A stretch of DNA of 64,000 nt from Catellatospora sp. KI3 (GTDB lineage Bacteria; Actinomycetota; Actinomycetes; Mycobacteriales; Micromonosporaceae): NCBI RefSeq assembly GCF_029948125.1, contig NZ_JASAMB010000026.1:1-64000 (forward strand). Direction: 5' to 3'. This document shows positions 26,388-34,776 of the stretch, in pieces. The notes under the pieces are model-generated. The model was not told where the DNA came from. It did no database searches and saw only the letters and a list, made by a program, of their open reading frames with translations. A program made the translations under genes and the position numbers. Position 1 is the first letter of the stretch. Every line of letters begins with the position of its first letter.

Positions 26388-27827
26388 ATGACCCACCGGT
26401 TCCGACGATTCGGGCTCGGCGGCATGATCACCACTCTGCTGCTGACCCTCGGCCTCACCACGGCGGCGCAGCCCGCGGCCGCCGCCGACCCCAACACCGC
26501 GTACCTCATGGCGCACTTCACCGGCGAGAGCGCCACCGGCGAGCAGATCTACTTCGCCACCAGCACCGACGGTCTGCACTGGACCGATCTGAACTACTCC
26601 CAGCCGGTGCTGCTGTCCAACGTCGGCGAGAAGGGCGTACGCGACCCCAGCCTGGTGCGCTCACCGGCGGGCGACAAGGTCTTCCTGATCGCGACCGACC
26701 TGCGCATCGCCAGCGGCAAGGGCTGGGACGCCGCCCAGCACGCGGGCAGCACGTCCCTGGTCGTCTGGGAGTCCGCCGACCTGGTCAACTGGTCGGCTCC
26801 GCGCCTGGTCAACGTCGCGGGCGGCATCGCCGGCGCCGGCTGCGCGTGGGCACCCGAGGCGATCTACGACGCGGCCAGCGGCGACTACATCGTCTACTGG
26901 GCGACCATCTCCCCGCTCAACGGGGTCGACAAGGCCCGCATCTACTACTCCCGCACCCGTGACTTCCGCACCTTCAGCACCGCCCAGCTGTACATCGACC
27001 GGCCCGGCAGCCAGGGCATCATCGACACCCAGATCATCGAGGTGGCGGGCAGCACCGGCGGCTACCGCTACATCCGCGCCTCCGGCGACGGCCAGATCAG
27101 CATCGAGGGCAGCAACTCCATCCTGTCCGGCTGGTCGCGCCTGGGCGACATCTCGCACCTGGGCCTGACCGGCGCGCAGGTCGAGGGCCCGATCCTGCAC
27201 CAGTTCAACGGCCGCAACGAGTGGGGCCTGTGGGTGGACCAGTACGCCGCCGGCAAGGGCTACCTCCCGCTCACCACCACCAACCTGGCCAGCACCGGAA
27301 CGTACCGGGTGCGCGGCACCTCCGAGTACAACCTCGGCGCCAGCCGCAAGCGGCACGGCTCGATCATGGGCATCACCCAGGCCCAGTACAACACCCTGCA
27401 GTCCCGCTTCGGGGGGAACGCCAACCGGCTGCAGTCGTACAACTTCAACACCCGGTACGTGCGGCACGCCAACTACGACGCCCGGATCGACGCCAACGTC
27501 AGCCCGCTGGCCGACTCGCAGTGGCGCATCCGGCCGGGCCTGGCGAACGCCAGCGGTTACGTGTCGTTCGAGTCGGTGAACTTCCCCGGCTACTACCTGC
27601 GCCACTCGAACTACGACTTCGCGCTGGTCCGCAACGACGGCACGGCGCAGTTCGCCGCGGACGCGACGTTCCGGCAGGTCGCCGGGCTGGCCGACGCCTC
27701 GGCGGTGTCGTACCAGTCGTACGGCAACACGAGCCGGTACATCCGGCACTACAACTACCTGCTGCGGCTCGATCCGATCAGCACCGCCACCGAACGCGCC
27801 GACGCCACCTTCCGCATCACCAGCTGA
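26388..27827 (+). CDS. Secreted GH43 exo-alpha-1,5-L-arabinofuranosidase with CBM42
   Basis: A 479-residue exported enzyme. Signal peptide about 1-33. The GH43 propeller carries D86 in GVRDPSL as the likely base, and a Glu in VEGPILHQF as the likely acid. The order and sequence resemble Streptomyces avermitilis Araf43A (GH43_26), an exo-1,5-arabinofuranosidase. Residues 347-479 are a CBM42 (AbfB beta-trefoil) with three R-Y/YYL/R-Y-x-R-H repeats that bind arabinofuranose side chains. ATG 26388 follows GGGAGCGACG. It is the first gene of a three-gene arabinan cluster downstream of the operator-covered promoter. Confidence 0.9.
   Translation: MTHRFRRFGLGGMITTLLLTLGLTTAAQPAAAADPNTAYLMAHFTGESATGEQIYFATSTDGLHWTDLNYSQPVLLSNVGEKGVRDPSLVRSPAGDKVFLIATDLRIASGKGWDAAQHAGSTSLVVWESADLVNWSAPRLVNVAGGIAGAGCAWAPEAIYDAASGDYIVYWATISPLNGVDKARIYYSRTRDFRTFSTAQLYIDRPGSQGIIDTQIIEVAGSTGGYRYIRASGDGQISIEGSNSILSGWSRLGDISHLGLTGAQVEGPILHQFNGRNEWGLWVDQYAAGKGYLPLTTTNLASTGTYRVRGTSEYNLGASRKRHGSIMGITQAQYNTLQSRFGGNANRLQSYNFNTRYVRHANYDARIDANVSPLADSQWRIRPGLANASGYVSFESVNFPGYYLRHSNYDFALVRNDGTAQFAADATFRQVAGLADASAVSYQSYGNTSRYIRHYNYLLRLDPISTATERADATFRITS
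27426..27827 (+). repeat. CBM42-coding repeat, copy 1
   Basis: About 400 bp encoding the C-terminal CBM42. It is highly similar at DNA level to 30454-30858, with a run of more than 100 identical bases from the repeat start. It is less similar to 31863-32267. Confidence 0.8.
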
Positions 27828-27832
27828 CAGCC

Positions 27833-27869
27833 GGTGCGCCCCGGGTGGAGCCACCGCCCGGGGCGCACC
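27833..27869 (+). terminator. Intercistronic hairpin in the arabinan cluster
   Basis: GGTGCGCCCCGGG (27833-27845) pairs perfectly with CCCGGGGCGCACC (27857-27869), an 11-base loop, between the first and second GH43 genes. It may act as an attenuator or mRNA-stabilising element. Confidence 0.6.
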
Positions 27870-27890
27870 CTGACCGGAAAGCGAGCCGTC

Positions 27891-29321
27891 GTGACCCACC
27901 GTTCCCGCAACCAGCCCCGCCGCGCATCCGCGGCGTCCCGATTCAAGAACTCGATCTCCCGGGTGCTCACCGTGTCGCTGCTGGCCGGCTCGCTCACCGC
28001 CGCCGTCGGGCAGCCCGCGGCGGCGGCCGAGATCCCGACCGGGGCCCGGTCCCTGCAGTCGGTCAACGTGCCCGGCTACTACCTGCGGCACAGCAACTAC
28101 CTCGGCGGCATCGCGGCCGTCACCTCGGCCAGCGCCGCCACGGCCAAGAGCGACGCCACCTTCACCGTGACGCCCGGACTGGCCGGCGGCGCGGGCTGCG
28201 TGTCCTTCCAGGCCGCCAACGGCATGTGGCTGCGCCACCGCGACTACCGGGTGCGCCTGGAGGCCAACAACGGCAGCACCACGTTCCTGGCCGACGCCAC
28301 CTTCTGCGTACGGGACGGCTCGAGCGCCGGGTCGGTGCGGCTGGAGTCGCTCAACTACCCGGGCCGGTTCATCCGCCACCGCGACTACGAGCTGTGGCTG
28401 GACACCTCGGCGACCAACCCGGGCACCTTCACGGCCGACAGCTCGTTCCTGGTCGGCACCCCCTGGGCGGCCGGCCGGCGCAGCCCCGTGATCAAGGGCC
28501 TGTACGGCGACCCGAACATCGCCTACCTCAACGGCCGCTACTACCTCTACCCGACCACCGACGGCTACGCCGGCTGGAGCTCCACCAGGTTCAAGGCCTT
28601 CTCCTCGACCGACCTGGTGAACTGGACCGACCACGGCACCATCCTCGACCTCGGCCCGCAGATCAGCTGGTCCGACAGCCGCGCCTGGGCGCCGACCATC
28701 GCCTACCGGAACAACCGGTACTACTTCTACTTCTGCGCCGACACCAACATCGGCGTCGCCACGTCGACCAGCCCCACCGGGCCGTTCACCGACCCGCTGG
28801 GCCGCCCGCTGGTCGCGGCCGGGTTCCGCAGCGGCCAGATGATCGACCCGCACGTGTTCACCGACGACGACGGAGCGTCCTACCTCTACTGGGGCAACGG
28901 CTACGCCTACGGTGTGCGGCTCAACGCCGACATGGTCTCGTACGACAGCGCGCAGGTGCGCACGTTCAGCCTGCCGAACTTCCGCGAGGCCCTGTTCGTG
29001 TTCAAGCGCAACGGCGTCTACTACATGTCGTACTCGGTGGACGACACCCGCTCGGAGAACTACCACGTCGAGTACGCGACCGGCACGACCCCGTTCGGGC
29101 CGTGGACCCACCGCGGCACGATCCTGGCCAAGAACCTCAGCCTCGGCGTCAAGGGCCCCGGGCACCACTCGGTGGTGAAGGCGCCCACCGGCGACACCTG
29201 GTACATCGCCTACCACCGCTTCGCCGTTCCGGCCGGGGACGGGACCAACCGCGAGGTCACCATCGACCCGATGCGGTTCAACGCCGACGGCACCATCCAG
29301 CCGGTCACCCCCACGCTCTGA
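27891..29321 (+). CDS. Secreted GH43 enzyme with N-terminal CBM42
   Basis: A 476-residue exported protein with the module order reversed compared with its neighbours. A long signal peptide (1 to about 46, with several Arg) comes first. The CBM42 trefoil is at about 53-195, with repeats YYLRHSNY, WLRHRDY and RFIRHRDY. The GH43 propeller follows from about 200. Catalytic candidates are D207 in YGDPNIA (base), the Asp in MIDPHVF (pKa modulator) and the Glu in FREALFVF (acid). GTG 27891 follows the weak site CCGGAAAG. It probably trims arabinan or arabinoxylan. The exact specificity cannot be read from sequence. Confidence 0.88.
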   Translation: MTHRSRNQPRRASAASRFKNSISRVLTVSLLAGSLTAAVGQPAAAAEIPTGARSLQSVNVPGYYLRHSNYLGGIAAVTSASAATAKSDATFTVTPGLAGGAGCVSFQAANGMWLRHRDYRVRLEANNGSTTFLADATFCVRDGSSAGSVRLESLNYPGRFIRHRDYELWLDTSATNPGTFTADSSFLVGTPWAAGRRSPVIKGLYGDPNIAYLNGRYYLYPTTDGYAGWSSTRFKAFSSTDLVNWTDHGTILDLGPQISWSDSRAWAPTIAYRNNRYYFYFCADTNIGVATSTSPTGPFTDPLGRPLVAAGFRSGQMIDPHVFTDDDGASYLYWGNGYAYGVRLNADMVSYDSAQVRTFSLPNFREALFVFKRNGVYYMSYSVDDTRSENYHVEYATGTTPFGPWTHRGTILAKNLSLGVKGPGHHSVVKAPTGDTWYIAYHRFAVPAGDGTNREVTIDPMRFNADGTIQPVTPTL

Positions 29322-29346
29322 ACCGTCCGCCCTGAAGGGGATTTCC

Positions 29347-30858
29347 ATGGCCATTCCCATCCCGTCCGGCCGGGGCGGCGTGCGGCGGCGCACCGTCCGG
29401 ACCCTGCTGGCCGCGGTGACCGCTGTGCTGGTCTCGGCGGTCGTGGCGCTGGTCGCACCGTCGGCCGCGCACGCCGGTCCGGCGTTCACCAACCCGCTCA
29501 ACAGCACCGGTCCCGACCCGTACATGACCTGGTACAACGGCAACTACTACCTGATGACCACGCCGTGGAGCGGGCCGCTGACCATGCGCAAGGCCCCGAC
29601 GATCGCGGCGCTGAAGACGGCGACGCCTGCCGCGGTGTTCAGCGCGCACGCCGCCGGTCGCGACCACTCCATCTGGGCGCCCGAGTTCCACCTGCTCAAC
29701 GGGCCGAACGGGCAGCGGTGGTACATCTACTACTCGGCCGGCAACGGTGACATCGAGACGCAGCGGGTGCACGTGCTGGAGAGCGCGGGCCTGGATCCGC
29801 TCGGGCCGTACACGTACAAGGGGATGATCTTCGGTTCGAACAACTGGTGGGGTATCGACGGCAGCGTCGCGACCATCAACGGCCAGCTGTACTTCACCTG
29901 GTCCGGCGTGCCGACCGTGCTGTGGCGCGACAGCGACCCGCACATCTACCTCGTCGCGCTGGCCAACCCGTGGACCGTCACCGGGGCACGCACCGCGATC
30001 TCCGCCCCGACCTACGACTGGGAGCGCCAGGGCACTCCGATGAACGAGGGGCCCGTCGCGATCCAGCGCGGCGGCCGCACCTTCATCACCTACTCCGCCA
30101 GCGCCTGCCAGGGGCCCGACTACAAGATCGGCCAGCTGGAGTACACCGGCGGCAACGTGCTGTCGGCGGGTTCCTGGACCAAGAAGGCCATCCCGATCTT
30201 CCAGCGCAACGACGCCGCCGGGGTCTACGGGCCCGCCCACCACGGATTCTTCAAGTCACCCGACGGCACCGAGGACTGGATCGTCTACCACGCGAACAGC
30301 TCGGCCGGGGACGGCTGCGGATCGACCCGCACCACCCGCATCCAGAAGATCACCTGGAACGCGGACGGCACCCCGAACCTCGGCGTGCCCGTCGCCACCA
30401 GCACGATTCTCGCCCCGCCCGCCGGTGAACCCGCCGGACCGGCCGTCGCGATGCGGCTGCAGTCGTACAACTTCAACACCCGGTACGTGCGGCACGCCAA
30501 CTACGACGCCCGGATCGACGCCAACGTCAGCCCGCTGGCCGACTCGCAGTGGCGCATCGTGCCCGGCCTGGCGAACACCGCCGGCGGGTACGTGTCGTTC
30601 GAGTCGGTGAACTTCCCCGGCTACTACCTGCGCCAGTCGAACTACGACTTCGCGCTGGTCCGCAACGACGGCACGGCCCAGTTCGCCGCCGACGCGACCT
30701 TCCGGCAGGTCGCCGGGCTGGCCGACGCCTCGGCTGTCTCCTACCAGGGCTACAGCGCCCCGACCCGGTACCTGCGGCACTACAACTACCTGCTGCGGCT
30801 GGACCCGGTAAGCACCGCCACCGAACGCGCCGACGCCACCTTCCGACTCACCGCCTGA
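29347..30858 (+). CDS. Secreted GH43 arabinofuranosidase-like enzyme with C-terminal CBM42
   Basis: A 503-residue exported enzyme. Signal peptide 1 to about 43 ends in AAHA. The GH43 domain has D57 in TGPDPYMTW as the likely base, the Asp in GIDGSVA, and the Glu in MNEGPVAI as the likely acid. H-x-x-F-F-K-S-P-D-G-T-E-D-W-I-V-Y-H-A is typical of GH43 alpha-L-arabinofuranosidases. Residues 370-503 form the CBM42. Its start lies 25 bp after the previous gene with AAGGGG as ribosome binding site, so it belongs to the same operon. Confidence 0.9.
   Translation: MAIPIPSGRGGVRRRTVRTLLAAVTAVLVSAVVALVAPSAAHAGPAFTNPLNSTGPDPYMTWYNGNYYLMTTPWSGPLTMRKAPTIAALKTATPAAVFSAHAAGRDHSIWAPEFHLLNGPNGQRWYIYYSAGNGDIETQRVHVLESAGLDPLGPYTYKGMIFGSNNWWGIDGSVATINGQLYFTWSGVPTVLWRDSDPHIYLVALANPWTVTGARTAISAPTYDWERQGTPMNEGPVAIQRGGRTFITYSASACQGPDYKIGQLEYTGGNVLSAGSWTKKAIPIFQRNDAAGVYGPAHHGFFKSPDGTEDWIVYHANSSAGDGCGSTRTTRIQKITWNADGTPNLGVPVATSTILAPPAGEPAGPAVAMRLQSYNFNTRYVRHANYDARIDANVSPLADSQWRIVPGLANTAGGYVSFESVNFPGYYLRQSNYDFALVRNDGTAQFAADATFRQVAGLADASAVSYQGYSAPTRYLRHYNYLLRLDPVSTATERADATFRLTA
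30454..30858 (+). repeat. CBM42-coding repeat, copy 2
   Basis: About 405 bp at the end of the third arabinan gene, nearly identical at DNA level to 27426-27827. The similarity stops at the module borders. The catalytic halves of the two genes are clearly different. Confidence 0.8.
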
Positions 30859-30878
30859 CCCCCACAGGAGATGACCCG

Positions 30879-32267
30879 ATGCGCAGAAGACCACCCTCGC
30901 GTACGGCGCTGCGGCGCGCCGCGTCCCAGCTGCTGGCCGCCTGCCTGGCGGCCGCGGCGGCCGTGCTCGCCGTGCCCGCCCCCGCCCAGGCGGCCAACCC
31001 GATCGTCACCCGGTTCGCGGCCGACCCGTCCGCGCACGTGTTCAACAACCGCATGTACATCTACGCCACCGACGACGAGAGCAACAGCGGCACCTACTGG
31101 GACTCCAACGCGTGGCGGGCGTACTCGTCCAGCGATCTGACCACCTGGACCGACCACGGCGCGCCGTTCTCGGTCACCGGGTTCAGCTGGGCCACCCAGT
31201 ACGCCTGGGCGCCCTCGGCCGCCCAGCGCAACGGCTACTACTACCTCTACCTGCCCGTCGACCGCACCAAGATCGGCGTGGCCCGCAGCACGTCACCCAC
31301 CGGCGGGTTCACCGACCCGCGCGGCAACCCGCTGATCGAGCGCGGCCGCGACGCCAACACCGGGGACGAGCCCATCGACCCGGCCGCGTTCGTCGACGAC
31401 GACGGCCAGGCCTACCTGTACTTCGGCGGCGCCCGCGCGCCCAAGGTGGTCCGCCTCAACGCCGACATGATCTCCACCAGCGGTGCCGTGCAGAGCATCA
31501 CGATCACCGGCGGCACCGGCTTCGCCGAGGCCGGGTTCATGCACAAGCGCAACGGGCTCTACTACTACTCCTACTCCACCGGCTGGCCGGGCCAGATCGC
31601 CTACGCCACCGCGAGCAGCCCGCTGGGCCCGTTCACGTACCGGGGCGTCATCCTCGACGCCGTCAACGTCAACACCAACCACCACTCGATCACCTCGTAC
31701 AACGGCCAGTGGTACATCGCCTACCACCGCAGCGCCCGCACCGGCGGCGGCAACTACAAGCGCTCGCTGGCCATGGACTACCTGACCTACAACGCCGACG
31801 GCACGATCGTGCGGGTCACCCAGACCAGCAGCGGCGTCGGGACGCCCACGATCCCGGTCAACCGGCTGCAGTCGTACAACTTCACCGACCGCTACGTCCG
31901 CCACGTCAGCAACGACGTGCGCATCGACCCGAACGTCAGCCCGCTCGCCGACTCGCAGTGGCGGATCGCGCCGGGGCTGGCCAACCCCGCCAGCGGGTAC
32001 GTGTCGTTCGAGTCGGTCAACTTCCCGGGCTACTACCTGCGGCACTACAACTACGACTTCGTGCTGGCCCGCAACGACGGCTCGACCCAGTTCGCGGCGG
32101 ACGCGACGTTCCGGCGGGTCGCCGGGCTGGCCGACGCCTCGGCGGCGTCGTTCCAGTCGTACAACTTCACCAGCCGCTACGTCCGGCACTACAACTACCT
32201 GCTGCGGCTCGACCCGGTCAGCACCGCCGCCGAACGGGCCGACGCCACGTTCCGCGTCACCGGCTGA
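30879..32267 (+). CDS. Secreted GH43 enzyme with C-terminal CBM42 (last gene of the cluster)
   Basis: A 462-residue exported protein. Signal peptide 1-38 (M-R-R-R-P-P-S-R, hydrophobic core, ending AQA). The GH43 domain has D49 in AADPSAHVF (base), the Asp in PIDPAAFVDDDG, and the Glu in FAEAGFMHK (acid), then HHSITSYNGQWYIAYHR. This pattern is common in GH43 enzymes acting on xylan or arabinan. Residues 329-462 are CBM42 copy 3. The ATG at 30879 follows ACAGGAGATG at 8 bp. The gap from the previous gene is 20 bp, so they form one operon. Specificity could be arabinofuranosidase or beta-xylosidase. Confidence 0.88.
   Translation: MRRRPPSRTALRRAASQLLAACLAAAAAVLAVPAPAQAANPIVTRFAADPSAHVFNNRMYIYATDDESNSGTYWDSNAWRAYSSSDLTTWTDHGAPFSVTGFSWATQYAWAPSAAQRNGYYYLYLPVDRTKIGVARSTSPTGGFTDPRGNPLIERGRDANTGDEPIDPAAFVDDDGQAYLYFGGARAPKVVRLNADMISTSGAVQSITITGGTGFAEAGFMHKRNGLYYYSYSTGWPGQIAYATASSPLGPFTYRGVILDAVNVNTNHHSITSYNGQWYIAYHRSARTGGGNYKRSLAMDYLTYNADGTIVRVTQTSSGVGTPTIPVNRLQSYNFTDRYVRHVSNDVRIDPNVSPLADSQWRIAPGLANPASGYVSFESVNFPGYYLRHYNYDFVLARNDGSTQFAADATFRRVAGLADASAASFQSYNFTSRYVRHYNYLLRLDPVSTAAERADATFRVTG
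31863..32267 (+). repeat. CBM42-coding repeat, copy 3
   Basis: A third C-terminal CBM42 copy, clearly related to copies 1 and 2 along its whole length, but with more differences. It has F-T-D-R-Y-V-R-H-V-S-N-D in place of F-N-T-R-Y-V-R-H-A-N-Y-D. Confidence 0.75.
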
Positions 32268-32272
32268 GCCCG

Positions 32273-32313
32273 GCCGTCGTGCACCCGGCGGACCGCGCCG
32301 GGTGCACGACGGC
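32273..32313. terminator. Strong bidirectional hairpin terminator
   Basis: A 17-bp perfect stem (32273-32289 with 32297-32313) and a 7-base loop, between the arabinan cluster and the convergent lipoprotein gene. Confidence 0.85.
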
Positions 32314-32339
32314 ACCCGCGCCGATCAGGAGGCGCGGTC

Positions 32340-33266
32340 TCAGGACGCGGGCGGGCCGAGGACGACCTGGCCGTGCAGCGGGCCGGCGAGCACGGCCCGC
32401 GCGACGACGCCGCCGTCGGGGCGCAGCGTCTCGACCGCGTCGCCGGTGCCGGACAGCAGCAGGTCGTCGGTGGCCCACACCGCGGCCCCCGGGAACGGCA
32501 CGGCCGTGCCGGTGGCGGTGTCGACCAGCTCGTACCCCGAGACGGTGATCTCGCGGCGGCCCACCAGCCGGGTCCCGTCGGGCGACCAGGCGAACGGGCC
32601 GCCGGGGAAGACCCGCGCCGGCACGGTACGGGTCGGTGCGCCGGTCTCCGCGTCGAACAGCTGCACGGCCCGCGTGTAATCGTGCGCCTCGCCCGCGGAC
32701 CGGTCGGTGATCGACAGGGCGACCTCCCGGCCGTCCCGGGTGAACGTGAGGGCGCAGAAGCTGCAGTCGTAGGTGCCGTGGTCGAACCAGTGCTCGGTGC
32801 GCTTCGCGGTCTTCGCGTCGATCACCGCGAAGCCGACGGCGAACGGCTCCTTGCGGCTGACCATGCCGACCAGGCGGGTGCCGTCCGGGGACCAGCGCAT
32901 GCCGCTGTCCAGCCACAGCTGCAGGTCGGGGCCCTCGTCGTCGACGAGCATCTGCGCGCCTGCCGCGATCTCCACGATGGTCACGCCGGTGTCGTCCTCG
33001 ACGGCGTAGCGCCGCCCGGTCGGGTCGAGCTGGGCGCCCCCGGGCAGTTCCAGCGGGACGTACCGGCTCTGCGCCCGGTCGAGCACCGTGCCCGTGGCCG
33101 CGACGACCTGCCAGCCGCCGGCGAGCTGCTGCGGCGTACCCGAGAGGGTGGACAGCGAGGGCTGCGCCACCGGGTCCGCCGCGGGCGACTGGCCGCCGCA
33201 GGCGGCCAGCGAGACGGCGAGGGCCGCCGCCAGGGTCGTGCCGAGCGCGCCCGACTGCCATTTCAT
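32340..33266 (-). CDS. Lipoprotein with beta-propeller-like (WD40/TolB-type) domain
   Basis: A 308-residue lipoprotein: the signal ends in S-L-A-A-C near residue 22. The mature protein holds repeated propeller-like blades with the S-P-D-G-T-R-L-V-G motif (twice) and T-R-D-G-R-E-V-A-L. A C-x-x-C-A pair (D-C-S-F-C-A) lies in the middle. ATG 33266 is preceded by GGGGAGCAGAC. The function is unknown. Surface propellers of this kind usually bind proteins or ligands. It is convergent with the arabinan cluster but separated by a strong terminator, so a shared role is not implied. Confidence 0.8.
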   Translation of the reverse strand: MKWQSGALGTTLAAALAVSLAACGGQSPAADPVAQPSLSTLSGTPQQLAGGWQVVAATGTVLDRAQSRYVPLELPGGAQLDPTGRRYAVEDDTGVTIVEIAAGAQMLVDDEGPDLQLWLDSGMRWSPDGTRLVGMVSRKEPFAVGFAVIDAKTAKRTEHWFDHGTYDCSFCALTFTRDGREVALSITDRSAGEAHDYTRAVQLFDAETGAPTRTVPARVFPGGPFAWSPDGTRLVGRREITVSGYELVDTATGTAVPFPGAAVWATDDLLLSGTGDAVETLRPDGGVVARAVLAGPLHGQVVLGPPAS

Positions 33267-33419
33267 GTCTGCTCCCCGTGGTCGGTGTCGCGGGGGACGG
33301 CATGGCGCCGGAGGGTCGGCGCCCCCGCGCCGCGAGCCAGGATAGACGTCCTCGGCCGGGCATGCCGCACCCGCCGGGCGGCGGTGGCACCCCGCGGCGC
33401 GGACGTGCTCGGTAACCTG

Positions 33420-34493
33420 ATGCCGTCGACGAGAGGCGTGATCGTGGCGGTGTTGCGGGCGACGCGGGAACTGCTGGACCGGTGTGCCGGCGCCTCGGGC
33501 GCCCTGCCGTGGCGGTGGGAGTCGACGGTCGTCGAGGTCATCGTGCGCCGCGGCTCCCGATCGGACGCGCAGGCGCTGCTGGGGACGTTCCTGGACGATC
33601 CGGAGGCACGTCGGCGGCTGGTGCCCGTGCTCGCCCAGCATGGCGACCGGGCGACGGCCGAGCGGCTGGCGGGGGCGTGCCTGGCGGCGGGGCGACTGCG
33701 CGCGGAGGCGCCGCCGGAGGTGCTGCACGCGCTCGGCCTGCTGGGCTACGAGCCCGCCGAGCCGGTGCTGTGGGGGCACCTCGAAGGTACGTACGACGAG
33801 GCGACCAACGCGGCGTTCGGGCTGCTCCACCTGCCCTGCCACGGCCTGCGCACCGAGATCGCCCAGGCGCTGGAGCGGCACTGCGGCGCCCACCTCTTCC
33901 CGGAGTTCCTGCCCGTGCTGGCGACCAAGACGGGTGATCCGTCCTGGCTGGACCGGCTGGTCGCGTGGGGCGACGGGGCGGCCTCGACCGACTGCAACGG
34001 CGGACTGATCCTCGGGATCGCGCTGCACGGCCGGCGTGCTCGGGCGGAGTTCACCCGGCTGCTGTGGGACCCGTGGTGGGAGGCGTACGGCGGCGGCACC
34101 GGGTCCGACCGCTGGGCCTACGCGGGCGCCCGCGTGCTGGGCCTGACCATGTCCGAGCTGTACGCCGACCTGACCGCCCGGCTCGCCTCGGACGCCGGCG
34201 CGCGGGACAAGGAGCACGGCCTGCGGACGTTCACCGCGCTGCTGGAGCACTGGACCAGCCGCCCCTGGCTCGGCGTGAGCGCGGCACCGGACCCCGCCGA
34301 AACCTGCGCCGAACTGCTCGGGCAGCTGTTCGACTGGTCCACCCCGCACCGGGACGACTCCGTGATCGGGCTCGCCGGCGCCGTCCTCGACCGCGACGAC
34401 CCCGTGCTCGCCCGGCTCCACGGACTCGAGCACGAGCTGCAGGTACGGGCCGGGCACGAGCTGGAGCTACAGAGCCTCTTGCAGAACCTTTGA
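33420..34493 (+). CDS. Uncharacterised helical (HEAT-like) protein
   Basis: About 357 residues with no signal peptide or membrane segment. The sequence is made of repeating Leu/Ala-rich helix pairs (for example RRRLVPVLAQHGDRATAERL and LHALGLLGYEPAEPVLWGHL), in the manner of HEAT/armadillo repeats, and has W-D-P-W-W-E-A-Y-G-G-G-T-G-S in its middle. I recognise no family. The start is uncertain: ATG 33420 would give a nearly leaderless message behind GGTAACCT, while GTG 33444 has GAGAGG at 33431-33436 and would shorten the protein by eight residues. Confidence 0.65.
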   Translation: MPSTRGVIVAVLRATRELLDRCAGASGALPWRWESTVVEVIVRRGSRSDAQALLGTFLDDPEARRRLVPVLAQHGDRATAERLAGACLAAGRLRAEAPPEVLHALGLLGYEPAEPVLWGHLEGTYDEATNAAFGLLHLPCHGLRTEIAQALERHCGAHLFPEFLPVLATKTGDPSWLDRLVAWGDGAASTDCNGGLILGIALHGRRARAEFTRLLWDPWWEAYGGGTGSDRWAYAGARVLGLTMSELYADLTARLASDAGARDKEHGLRTFTALLEHWTSRPWLGVSAAPDPAETCAELLGQLFDWSTPHRDDSVIGLAGAVLDRDDPVLARLHGLEHELQVRAGHELELQSLLQNL

Positions 34494-34561
34494 AGAATCC
34501 GTACAGACCGTGACCCGACGCTGGCTCCCATGCGCAAGATGGTGGTGTTAGCCGACCCGGA

Positions 34562-34675
34562 GATCGGACCATCGACCGGTTCATCAACTACAACAGCAAC
34601 AACGACGGCAAGTGGGGCCTGGACCCCTGGTACCTCACCGGCAGCCCCGGCATCACCACCAGCGTGCAGGGCTGA
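34562..34675 (+). pseudogene. Possible 3' remnant of a secreted protein gene
   Basis: This frame encodes a protein-like tail, including I-N-Y-N-S-N-N-D-G-K-W-G-L-D-P-W-Y-L-T, and ends in TGA at 34673. Codon usage matches the genome, but no start codon, signal sequence or ribosome binding site fits upstream. The stretch 34494-34776 otherwise holds no gene I can support. It looks like the end of a larger gene lost by deletion. The parent family was not recognised. Confidence 0.35.
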
Positions 34676-34776
34676 ACCGCACCACCGCTGCGCCGCCGCG
34701 GGCCGTCTCCGGCCCGCGGCGGCTCACGTTCGCCGCCTGCTGTCAGCGCGCCCCGTTCATGTCCGTACGATCCCGG

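Noticed and set aside
26661-29543. 960-codon antisense frame over the arabinan cluster
   Set aside because: Val/Gly/Arg-rich shadow frame that crosses several real gene boundaries and a terminator-like hairpin.
27426-32267. CBM42 repeats as a mobile element or transposed unit
   Set aside because: Each copy follows reading frames and module borders and has no terminal inverted repeats, target duplications or transposase.
33420-34493. Treating the upstream extension to 32373 as part of the HEAT-like protein
   Set aside because: The extension lies antisense to a lipoprotein gene with a proper lipobox and has shadow-type composition.
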